A DNA stretch of 64,000 nt from Neocallimastix lanati (nom. inval.) (Eukaryota > Neocallimastigomycota > Neocallimastigomycetes > Neocallimastigales > Neocallimastigaceae): NCBI GenBank assembly GCA_016946835.1, contig JACVTC010000020.1:507501-571500 (forward strand). The letters run 5' to 3'. How positions within the stretch are numbered: the first letter of the stretch is position 1; every line of letters begins with the position of its first letter. The translations under genes and the position numbers were made by a program. A model generated the notes under the pieces. That model was not told the origin of the DNA, did not search any database, and saw nothing but the letters and a program-made list of their open reading frames with translations. Positions 38,994-49,800 of this stretch are shown one piece after another.

Positions 38994-40035
38994 TGATCGT
39001 TAGAAGAGCCTTGATTTTGATTTTCGAATTCAGCAAGTTGTTTGAAAGAATATGGACAATGTTTATAGTAATGGCCTTGTTGTCCACAACGATAGCATGT
39101 AATCGGTGATTTTTTGGTAATAATTTTCTTTCTATTCTGGTTAGTTTCATTATTCGTAAATTCATTATTAAGTCTTGTATCATCGAAATTTTGCTTAATA
39201 TTCACTAGATTATTATTTTGATCGTATTCTTCTTGATTATAAGTTCTTTTATTATTGGCAATCTTTGGATTACTAAAACCATGCTGGAATTCATTAAATT
39301 CATTATAATTTTGATAATTTGGTTGATTCCTTTTATTGTATGAGTTGTATAATTGCTTTCTACTATAATTTTGATTGTGATTTTGGTTATAACTTTGATT
39401 ATAATTCTTATTATAAATCGAAGAATTAAATTGTTTGAAAGGATGAACATTATTTCTGTAATAAAATGGTTGGGAATTAAAAACTGTTGTCATTACTGCT
39501 TCATTAGCGGCATCTCCAATTTCTTTGGCTCTTTCTGCCAATTCAGCTTCTTCGAATGCATCTTCTAAGTCGAAACATCGTTGGGTTATGACTTGAGATC
39601 TAACATAAGGTCGATAGATTATTGAATCTGCGTAGTCTTCAACAGTAATAAATGTTTGGTAAATTTTCGGTAGATTATTATAAATTTTCTTGTATCTCCA
39701 ATTAAAGTTCTTTATACTTTCTCCTCTTCTAATTTTCATTCTTTGTAACCTTTTACATTTCCTTGGGGTGTTATCTCAAGTTCATTTTCTATTGCTTTTT
39801 TGATTTCTTCAATAGAAGGGTAGATATCATTTTCTTCTTCGTTCTTGGTGTGTAATTCTTGTAAAGTCCCTTTTAACTTTCCATCGACACATTCGATAGC
39901 CCATGTGAGTATATTTTTTGGATTATTTATATCTGCTAGAGACATAATTCTTGTAAATTCTTCGCACCAAGAATCTATATCTCTTGCGTTTTCGTTGAGT
40001 CTTGGTAGAATTCTTTGTAGTTCTAATATTTTCAT
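38981..40035 (-). CDS. Gag of Ty3/gypsy element D (one frameshift)
   Basis: Starts at the ATG at 40035. The N-terminal capsid-like part (residues 1-95) ends in a one-base deletion in an A run near 39757; the rest is open at 39739-38981. It contains a Tyr/Asn-rich stretch and one zinc knuckle, CYRCGQQGHYYKHC. It shares EEIKKAIENELEITP with the gag of element G (LKEIKIALEEYLEITP). The last codons, CAT TTA AAC TTC TAA, include a -1 frameshift heptamer. Confidence 0.85.
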
Positions 40036-41051
40036 TTTGGAATTTTATTTGAAATTATTAATTGATGTATGAATGGATGGGTTTTCTTTTTGATTATAAA
40101 TTTTATTATCACTTCCTAATTTATTTCTTAATTTGATGGATGGATTAATGAAATTTTATTTTATTTCTAATTTTATTATCGCTTGTTATATTATTTCTTA
40201 ATTGATGGATTGATGAATGAAATTTTAATTTAATTATTAATTTTATTGTCACTTTTTAATTTAAGTTGATGGATGGATGTGTTGAATATAATTTTTCAAT
40301 TCTCTAGTTGAATTAAATATTGAACTAATTGAATTTAAAAATAATTGTTATTGGATTGAAATATTGTTTATTGAAATTTTCCACTGAATTTTATTAATGA
40401 CAACTTTATTTTATATTCATATAATAATTCTAAAAAAAAAACCTTATAACTTCGGTGAAATAAGTTCATTATTCACCAGTGCTCGATCTTGTCCGGAAAC
40501 CCTGCCAACACTCGAATAGTTAACGAACTACGGAGATGTGTCGTGGGGAGTATAAATTTATATTACTCCGGGACGGAAAACCGCACTCACAAAATCGACT
40601 AAAAACCTTAATTAATAACAAATTGGAATCACCCTAATTCGTTATTAATTAATTTCCTTACGGTTTACACACTGTATATGAATTATTATATTTTTTGGTT
40701 TTGTTATCTTCTTTGAGTTAAAATAATAAATTAATATTAAATTACTATTAATTATTATAATTATTATTTTTTTTTCTAACTCTAATTTTATTAAAATTTT
40801 TATATTATTTACTTATATTTTATTTTATTTATTTTATTTTATTTTATTTTTTTTTTTCTAATTAAAATTTTATACTATTTCCTAATTAACTAATTAATTA
40901 TTTATTTTTTATTTATTATTATTTTTATTCTATCAATTAAAAAAATTTTTTTTTCTATTTCTAAACTTTATTAATTAATAAAATTTTTCTAAAATTATTA
41001 TTTTCATATTATTTTATTTCTTCAGGTCCTGCATAGCTCGCCAAATCTTTA
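40036..41051 (-). other. 5' leader and primer-binding site of element D
   Basis: Non-coding leader between LTR and gag. A structured, G+C-richer block (40440-40620) holds the hairpin GGTGAAATAA/TTATTCACC (40454-40477) and a second hairpin GGAGTATAA/TATATTACTCC. The presumed PBS (minus strand TGGCGAGCTATGCAGGACC, 41043-41025) lies 8 nt from the LTR. Its tRNA primer would end in AGCTCGCCA; identity unknown. Confidence 0.65.
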
Positions 41052-42563
41052 TGGTACAGAACTGAAGAATTTTTATCATAAAATAATATATTCTAATAAT
41101 TAAAGAAAATTTTAAATTCTATTCTATTATTCTAATCTATTATTCTAATTTAAAAATCTAAATACTAAACAATTTAAACTAAAATAATTTATTCAAAATT
41201 AATATAACCTAATATAAATAATTTAACTAACAACTATAATTATTAAAACTATTAACCAAACACTAAAAACCTTTAAACACTTAATACAAAACTTAAATTA
41301 TTTTTAATTCTAACTTTATTTAAAATAAACTATTTTATTTTTATTATTTAATCTATTCTAACTTTATTATTTAAACTATACTAATTTATTATTTAAACTA
41401 TTTAAATTTAATTATTTAAACTAATTTTATTTTAATTTAACTATCTAAATTTATCATTTAAACTCGAAAATATCAAAAGAATAATATAATAATAAAGTTG
41501 TAAGAAAAAGAGAGAGAACTAAAGTATTGTACTACTTTGTTCTTTTTATACATTTAGAATAGTTATTTGATTGGATTAGAATAAAATTTAATAATAAAAA
41601 TTTAATAATAAAAATTTAATAATAAAAATTTAATAATAAAAATTTAATAATAAAATATAATAAACTATTAAAATATTATTAAGTATTACAATATTAAATA
41701 AAAATAATAATTAATACATTTTCTAATTTATTATAACTAAATTTATAATTATTTTAATATTTTAATATTTATTATTTAATTCCACTAATATTAATAATTT
41801 TTAATCTTGTTGAAATTATAACTGAATTGAAATCTCAATTTCAGTTATTTACATTTCAATAATTAAAAATATTATTTATTTAATTATAAATAATATATAT
41901 ATTTAAATAATTAATAATTAATATAAATTCTTGTTTAATATTTAAAGGGTTATCTTAGGCCTAATAATCCTGAGAATATTAATAAATAAGGTTTATATTA
42001 ATAATTAATTTCAATGATACATTTGACGTCACGTGTATTTTATTTATATTATGTTTTTATATATGTTTACAACATATCTATATTAAATTCAATTATTCAA
42101 ATTAATTATATAATTAAATTTATCCTTATATTTTATTATTATTTATATTATTATTATCTTATAATTAAATATTATTATTATGTAACTTACAAAGTATAAA
42201 AGAAAGATGTAAAAATCTATCTTTTATGTTCTTTGTAAGGTTATTGTAAAATTACCTTAATAGTAATATTATATTATAGATATTTTATTATTAAATAAAA
42301 TCAATAAATTTAAAATCAAATTAATTTGATAATTCTAATTATCAAAGTTTATTATAAATAAATTTTTATTAAACTAAACATTTAAATATTTATTATTATT
42401 ATTATATATCTATATAGTATATTACTATATAGACATATCGACTTAGTGAATATTTTTATTAAAACATATTATTTTATTTAAATTTAAATTATAAATTATA
42501 TCAAAATCTTAACAAATCTTTAATAATTATATATAATTTTAATTATTTTATTTGTTCCGTAAC
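41052..42563 (-). repeat. 5' LTR of element D
   Basis: About 1.5 kb, bounded by imperfect inverted termini TGGTACAGAAC and GTTCCGTAAC(A). Carries the TATATTCTAATA block at 41088-41099. It differs from the LTR at 31878-32438, which shows that the two ends come from different elements. Its outer end touches the ATTG site (42564-42567). Confidence 0.72.
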
Positions 42564-42567
42564 ATTG

Positions 42568-43145
42568 TGATACGAATAATTTTTATATTGTATCGGGTGG
42601 TTCGTGAATGCAAGTTTTATTATAAAATTATATATTCTAATAAAAGAATTATAATAATTATCACACAAAAAGATTAAATAAAAATAATAAGAAAAAGATA
42701 AAAGAATATTTGTTGTCGTTTTGTTTTATTAAAATATATATATATATATTTTTTTTACATTAATTATTTTTAAATACTTATTAGTTATTTTAATCTATTC
42801 CCTTGAATAATTAAACCTTAACTTTAATAAGTATTTATTTTATATTTTACTAAATTAATTATTTTCTAAGTATCTCTAACTTAGATTTATAAATTCCTAA
42901 TTTTAAACTAATTAAACTACGTCTGTCTAAAAAAATCATTTTTCTTTCATATTTATATATTTATTTTTATTAAATCCTATTGGTTCAATTTATATATTAT
43001 CTTTACTCTTTACTATCTTTACTAATATTTTTTTTATATTATTTTAAATTTAATTAATATTATTATATATAATTATTTTATAATTATTTCCTATTTAACT
43101 TTACTATTTATATTAAATTTATATTTTTAATTCGGCACCGTACCA
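42568..43145 (-). repeat. Solo LTR F flanked by ATTG target duplication
   Basis: 578 bp from TGATACGAAT to GGCACCGTACCA, with ATTG on both sides (42564-42567 and 43146-43149). No internal sequence, as left by LTR-LTR recombination. Similar to the LTR of element E and carries TATATTCTAATA. Confidence 0.85.
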
Positions 43146-43149
43146 ATTG

Positions 43150-43616
43150 TGATACGGTATTTTATTTATGTATCTAAATTAATATTTATTTATGGGCAAT
43201 GACAATAAGGAATTATGACAAAATAATATATTCTAATATTAATTAGAAATAACACATACAATAATATAAAATAAAGTAATAAATATATCTTTTTAATGTT
43301 CTCTTTATTTATTATTAATTATTAATTATTACATAAATTATTATTATTACTCTCTTATATAAATATTATAATTAATTATCTCAAATATATATATAATATC
43401 TCTTTTTAACTATACTAAAATAAAATATAAAATAGCTATTTATATGAATTAATTTATCATAAGTATAAACTTATAAATAAAAGAATTCTCCGTTTAATAA
43501 TTATTATTCTAAAATTATATATATTATTATAAAATTATTATTGACCAATAATATTTAAGTATTTCTTTAACCTAAAGAATCTACCTAAATATCATATTTA
43601 TAGTGGTTACGTATCA
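43150..43616 (-). repeat. 3' LTR of element G
   Basis: 467 bp, starts TGATACGG and ends TACGTATCA on the plus strand; the same sequence as 45585-46051. Contains TATATTCTAATA at 43228-43239. Confidence 0.92.
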
Positions 43617-43656
43617 AGACGCCCCCACTTAAATTAGACTTCGTCCCCTGAAGTCT
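43617..43656 (-). promoter_or_regulatory. Polypurine tract and hairpin of element G
   Basis: PPT (minus strand GTGGGGGCGTCT) abuts the LTR. A perfect 7-bp inverted repeat AGACTTC/GAAGTCT (43636-43656) follows, matching the one in element E. Confidence 0.7.
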
Positions 43657-43721
43657 CAATAACAATATAATAAATTTTTTTTTTTTTTTTTTTTTTTTGT
43701 TTATTAAAATTTAATTATTGG

Positions 43722-43764
<43 letters not shown>

Positions 43765-43900
43765 TTAAATTTTTGAATTAATGATTATTTTAATTTTTGA
43801 AATTCGAAATCTTGAAATTTCGAATTAATTTAATTTAAATTATTGTTATATATATATAATTATTTATTTATTAATACTTCATCATAATTAAATTATTTAT

Positions 43901-45349
43901 TTATTTATTTTTTTTTCTATTGTTATTTTTTTTTTTTTTATGATTATTATTATTATTACTGTTATTATTGTTATTATTGTTTTTATTATAATTTATTTCA
44001 ATAACATTATTAACATTTTTATTTTCGTTATTTGTATAATTAGTATTGTTATTAGTATTGTTATTATTAAAACTATTATTATTTCCTAATGAATTTATGT
44101 TTCTACTATATCCATTATTGTTTTTATTTATATTATTTCCAATTATATTATCCTGAATATTATTTATATTTGAATTAAACGTATTTTCTACACAATTAGT
44201 ATTTAAATTATTGTTGAAATTAATTTCATTTCCAATATTAACATCTTTATTTTCTTGCTTATTATAATTTATACCATGATTATTGCTGATTCTATATTTT
44301 ATTGTATTTATATTCTCATTTAAATTACTGTTATTGTTATTGGTACCAAAATTTTTATTTAAATCATAATTACTTTTATATAGATAATTATTTAAATTAT
44401 TATAATTATTATTACCAAAATTATTATTTAAATTATAATTATTTCTATAAATTTCTCTATTCACATTATGCTTTTTACCAAAACTAGTCATATTATGATG
44501 ATTTTCAGTAATACTACTATTTAAATTATAATTTCTACGATAATAATTATTATAGTTTTTATTTCTATCATATAAATTAAATTTATAATTATAATTATTA
44601 TGGTTTCCAGGTATAAAATTTCTTCTTTTATTTATTTCCAAAATTCCAGTTCTTTCTAATTCCGCTAATTCTTTAAATGTGTGTCTACAATTAACAGCTT
44701 TATGACCTAACTCATAGCATCTAAAGCACATAATTTTATTATTCTTATTGTTTATATTACTATTTAATTTATTCATTTTGAAATTATTATTATTCCATTT
44801 TTGTTTATTATTCTTATAAATATTATTTAAATTTAAATTTAATTTCTTTTCAATTCTTTCAACTTTTTCTGCATACTTGAGAGCTTCGTTTATATCTTCG
44901 ATTTCTTCTTCTAATATTCTTAAACAAGGATATATTCTAGACTTAATTGAATTAACATAATTATTAACAGTAATTAATTTCTTTATATTATTATCAATAT
45001 CATTATATTTTCTTAAGTATTTATAATTAAAATTACTAATTGATTCATTTGAATTAATTTTCAAATTAATTAAGTTCCAATATTTCACGCTTGGTGTTAT
45101 TTCTAGATATTCTTCTAAGGCTATTTTTATTTCTTTTAAGCTAGGAACCTGATTCTTTTCTTCCTTTAATTCATCAAGAACATACCTAATTTCTTTATTT
45201 ACACATTCTTTACATAAAATAAATCTTCTTTCTTGTTCTTTTATATCCCATAATTCAAATGACTCGGTTAATTCTTCTATCCATTCATTGATATCATTAT
45301 TATAATTTTCTAATAATGGTAACGTACTTAATATCTTAAAAACATTCAT
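43901..45349 (-). CDS. Gag of element G with long Asn-rich C-terminal tail
   Basis: 482 residues from the ATG at 45349, intact. Residues about 1-165 are a capsid-like domain (PLLENYNNDINEWIEELTES, trimmed) related to element D gag. The zinc knuckle CFRCYELGHKAVNC lies near 210. From about 240 to the end the protein is Asn-rich, with many NNN and YNNN runs, ending in a Lys/Asn-rich basic tail (HKKKKNNNRKKNK). In D and H, gag stops soon after the knuckle and pol follows by frameshift; here the tail replaces pol. It has the composition of prion-like domains; whether it self-assembles is unknown. The usual UUUAAAC slip site is absent. Confidence 0.88.
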   Translation of the reverse strand: MNVFKILSTLPLLENYNNDINEWIEELTESFELWDIKEQERRFILCKECVNKEIRYVLDELKEEKNQVPSLKEIKIALEEYLEITPSVKYWNLINLKINSNESISNFNYKYLRKYNDIDNNIKKLITVNNYVNSIKSRIYPCLRILEEEIEDINEALKYAEKVERIEKKLNLNLNNIYKNNKQKWNNNNFKMNKLNSNINNKNNKIMCFRCYELGHKAVNCRHTFKELAELERTGILEINKRRNFIPGNHNNYNYKFNLYDRNKNYNNYYRRNYNLNSSITENHHNMTSFGKKHNVNREIYRNNYNLNNNFGNNNYNNLNNYLYKSNYDLNKNFGTNNNNSNLNENINTIKYRISNNHGINYNKQENKDVNIGNEINFNNNLNTNCVENTFNSNINNIQDNIIGNNINKNNNGYSRNINSLGNNNSFNNNNTNNNTNYTNNENKNVNNVIEINYNKNNNNNNNSNNNNNHKKKKNNNRKKNK

Positions 45350-45584
45350 CTTTAAAAATTTTATTTATTCTTATATATATTTTTTATTACAATTTTCTAA
45401 TTCAATTTAATATTATTATAACTATTACTATTATAATTATTAATAACTAATTTAAACTAATTAAATTCTTTTTATATATATACTAAATAATATTTATTAT
45501 ATATTTATTATGTAGATGTATTATTTTATTAATATTATTTTCATATTATTTTGCTATTGTCACGCCCGGATTCTCCACCAAATT
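45350..45584 (-). other. Leader and primer-binding site of element G
   Basis: A short 235-bp leader. PBS (minus strand) TGGTGGAGAATCCGGGCG at 45580-45563, separated from the LTR by AATT. The first nine bases are shared with elements H and a partial one at 58.15 kb. Confidence 0.75.
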
Positions 45585-46051
45585 TGATACGGTATTTTAT
45601 TTATGTATCTAAATTAATATTTATTTATGGGCAATGACAATAAGGAATTATGACAAAATAATATATTCTAATATTAATTAGAAATAACACATACAATAAT
45701 ATAAAATAAAGTAATAAATATATCTTTTTAATGTTCTCTTTATTTATTATTAATTATTAATTATTACATAAATTATTATTATTACTCTCTTATATAAATA
45801 TTATAATTAATTATCTCAAATATATATATAATATCTCTTTTTAACTATACTAAAATAAAATATAAAATAGCTATTTATATGAATTAATTTATCATAAGTA
45901 TAAACTTATAAATAAAAGAATTCTCCGTTTAATAATTATTATTCTAAAATTATATATATTATTATAAAATTATTATTGACCAATAATATTTAAGTATTTC
46001 TTTAACCTAAAGAATCTACCTAAATATCATATTTATAGTGGTTACGTATCA
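45585..46051 (-). repeat. 5' LTR of element G
   Basis: 467 bp, the same as the 3' LTR by eye. Its outer flank ATTG (46052-46055) is shared with the left end of element H. Confidence 0.92.
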
Positions 46052-46055
46052 ATTG

Positions 46056-46845
46056 TGGTATGGTTCATATAATTTTAGGAATATAATAATAATTAACACA
46101 AATAATAAAATTACAATAAAAAAAAAATAATTTGTTTTAAAATCAATATTTATTTATTTAAATTTATAAAAGAAAAATAATAATATAATTATTTATTTAA
46201 TAAAAAGAAAGTTATTGATTATATTTTATTTCACTAAAATTACATGTATTTATATTTTTTTTATCAAATTAAAATTTGTAAAGCCTAACTATTTTTTTAA
46301 TAAACTAATTACTAATTATTTTTATAAATAAAACATTTAAATTGAAATTGAATTATTATTTTAGTTAATAATATTATTGTTATAAATAGTAGTTATATAT
46401 TATTGAATTATTAATTATTTAATAATAGTTTAATACTAATATATATAAAATAAAAATAAAGAGATTATACAGAATATTTTATTGTGGTTTAGTTAAATTT
46501 AGTAATTAAAAATAAATTTATATTGATAACGAAAATTTTAATAACTAATTAAATAGATTTGATTATTTTCAATATAACATAATACAAAAGAAATATAATA
46601 TTAATATATTAAGTGGGCAAGGACAATATTCTTGGCTAAAGATTTTTAATACATTATAATGGAATCGGATCGATAATTCAAAAAGGAATTATAAGTTAAT
46701 TAGTGATTTATTAACTTAAGATTTCTATTTAGTAATATTTGAAGAATATTGGAAAGTTCCAATTATATAGAATAGAATAATCTATAAGGTTAGAATAATT
46801 TATATTATTCTAGCACAATTAGTATTATTTGTTCATTCTGTATTA
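46056..46845 (-). repeat. 3' LTR of element H
   Basis: 790 bp, plus-strand start TGGTATGG and end CTGTATTA. Followed inward by the PPT (minus strand GCGGGGGCATCT, 46846-46857). Confidence 0.93.
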
Positions 46846-46885
46846 AGATGCCCCCGCTAAGACTCAAGCTAGGTAGAAGCTGAGT
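46846..46885 (-). promoter_or_regulatory. Polypurine tract and hairpin of element H
   Basis: PPT at 46846-46857. An inverted repeat ACTCAAGCT/AAGCTGAGT (46862-46885) next to it overlaps the pol stop codon, in the same relative place as the hairpins of E and G but with a different sequence. Confidence 0.6.
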
Positions 46886-49800
46886 TAAACTTGACAATAT
46901 TTTTCAAATGAACATTACGATTCATTTGTATATTAGTAGCAGGATCAGCTAAAGTGACTGTATTGAATTGTTTCTTTACCACTTTCATAGGTCCAACAAA
47001 GTAAGGTTCTAATTTAGTTCGATTAAAGTTTCTTACTAGTACTAAATCACCTGGTTTTATTCTTTTAGCTTGATTCATACTGGTCTTTTCTTCTCTCCTA
47101 GTAGCCCAATACTTCGAAGCATTTTTGATATTAGATGCGGCCTCCATTACCCATTGGTAGTGTGATACAAATTTTTCCAGTAGAATTTCGTCAGAAGACT
47201 TATTTATACCCTTAGTTGGTCTGGCAGCAATGTCAAAAGGTTGTTGGTCCTCCCTTCCATAAACTAATTCAAAACTTGAATGGTTGGTGATTGAGTTTTT
47301 AGTAGTTCTTAAAGCCCAAAGTGCAGATGGTAAAATTTCATCCCATTCTTTGTGTTGTTGTTCTAGTAATCGTAATAATTTTCCAATTTCTTTATTACGA
47401 TTCTCAACTAAACCATTGCTTTCAGGATGATATGGAGTGATAAATTTAACATATACATCATATAAATCAAGGAAGATTTTTGTCATATCTGATGTAAATT
47501 GTGTTCCATTATCAGTAGTGATAATTTGAGGTACACCGTGTCGAGCAAATACATTAATTAAAAATTTTATCACATCCTGAGAAGTAACATTTTCAGTGGG
47601 CTCTGCCTCAACCCATTTAGTAAAATAATCAACCACAACGATTATATATTGATTATTATTTCTGGTTTTACTTAGAGGTCCTATAATGTCCAATCCTAAG
47701 TGTGTAAATGGTCCTTCCACTTCAGTTGGTTTATCTTCCGTTGGTTCAGGGTATGGTTGAGATTTATTTAATTGACATTTTTCACATTTACCTATAATTC
47801 GCTTAATGTCATTAACCATATTGTTCCAATAGTAGCTCTTTTTCAAACGTTGGTATGTCTTGTAATAGCCTTCGTGTCCTATACTGTGTGCTTGAAAAAT
47901 TAATTGAAGTTTTTCTTTTGTATCTGTAACTAATTTTCTATAATTATTGCCATCAACAAAGTAGTCCACACCATCAATTGTCGTAAATTTTTCTTCAATA
48001 AATTCCTTAATGGTTCTTGAAAGCAGGTTTTCATCTTGTTCCTTGATAATTTGTGTTGTTAAGACAACTTTTTCTTTTTCATTTTTCATTCTTGATAAAG
48101 CATCTGCGACAACATTATTCTTTCCAGTTTCATATCGTAAATCAATTCCTAACATACTGACAGTCAAACACCATCTAGTATGACGAGAATTTTGTGGTTC
48201 CTTACTTTTAAGTAATCCGATTAATGGTCTATGATCTGTATATACTATAGTTTGCTTAGGATTTCCCATAATATAAGATTTTAATTTATTAATACAGTAA
48301 ATTAGAGCAGCACCTTCTAGATCCGTAATTCCATAATTCTTTTCCGATTTAGATAAACTTCTACTAATATAATGAACCGGATGCTCCTTTCCAGTTTCAT
48401 CATCCTTTTGTAAAAGCACACCGCCTATTCCATCATAGGAAGCATCTGTTCTTATAATAAATTCTCTATCAAATCTAGGAAATCTTAAGATTGGGGCATT
48501 GATTAATCTTTCCTTAAGAATTTTAAAACTTTCTTCTTGTTCCTTTTTCCATTCAAACTTAATACCTTTTCTTAATAGAGTGCAGAGAGGAGCAGTAACT
48601 TTTGCAAAGTCCTTAATAAAATTTCTATAATATCCAATGGCTCCTAAAAATGATCGAAGTTCATGAATGTTAGAGGGAGCCTTCCATTCTTTAATAGCTT
48701 CAACTTTGTTTTCCAATGGACTTAAACCTTCTGAGGATACTTTATGTCCAAGTACTTCTACTTCAGTTTGCATGAAAGAACACTTTTCGATATTGATTTT
48801 TAACTTATGTTCCTTGAATATTTCTAAGACTTGTTTAAGATGTTCTAGGTGTTCTTCTTCAGTTCTTGAGTAGATTAAAATATCATCTATAAAGTTATAG
48901 ACGCATTTTCCTATTAAGGGAAATAGTATACGGTTCATTTCTCTTTGGAATGTAGCTGGAGCACCTGTTAAACCGAAGGGCATTACCTTGAATTGGTAGT
49001 TTCCGAACTTAGTTGTAAAGGTAGTGATTTCAACACTATCATCATCCATTAATATTTGATGATAACCGGAATAAAGATCTAATGTTGAGAAGATTTTTGC
49101 TCCATCTAAGCTATCAAAAATTTCCTCAATATTTGGTAAAGAATAAGAATCCTTCTTAGTTGCTTCATTTACTTTCCTATAGTCAATACACAGGCGCCAT
49201 TTACCGTTCTTTTTAGGCACAAGTACTACTGGTGATGACCATTCTGAACATGAAGGTTCAATTAATCGTTTATATATGAGTTTGGTTAATTCTTCTTTTA
49301 AGATATCTGTTTTTAATTTACTAAGTCGATAAAATTTTTGTTTAATAGGTTTAACTCCTTCCTTAAGAATAATTTTGTGTGGTGATAAATCTGAAGGTGT
49401 TAATTCTTCAGAAGAAGTTGCAATTATATCAATATATTCTTCAAGTAATTTAGTAATAGCTTCTCTATAATTTGAATTAATTGTACTTTGAAAAACTGTG
49501 TCATATATATATTTTATGGGTGGTAATCCTTCAATCGTTTTCAATTGTTGCTTAGCTTCTTGGTGATTCAATGCTTTGATTACACATAATAATTTTTCTT
49601 CGTCATCATATTCATTATTAATAGGTGCAATTTCTTCAATTAAACCTTGATCATTAAATCGACAAAGACTATATCTAATTGGATGTATAAATAACTGGTT
49701 ATCAATTTGAGTTTTGAGGTTGATTAATATATCATAGAATGGATCCTCCTTGTCTATAATTCTACACGTAACAAGTAGTTCTAGTTCATTAATTTTTACG

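Larger units (their letters stand above)
43150..46051 (-). mobile_element. Complete gag-only LTR retrotransposon (element G)
   Basis: 2902 bp. LTRs of 467 bp at 43150-43616 and 45585-46051 look identical by eye, with inverted ends TGATACG/CGTATCA and 4-bp target duplications ATTG (43146-43149 and 46052-46055). PPT at 43617-43627 and PBS (minus strand TGGTGGAGAATCCGGGCG) at 45580-45563 are intact. The only coding region is gag; protease, RT and integrase are absent, so it must be mobilised in trans. Identical LTRs suggest a recent insertion. Confidence 0.92.

Noticed and set aside
41052-42563. Pairing this LTR with the one at 31878-32438 as one element
   Set aside because: Lengths (1.5 kb against 0.56 kb), terminal sequences and flanking duplications do not match, and the internal region is a D/E chimera.
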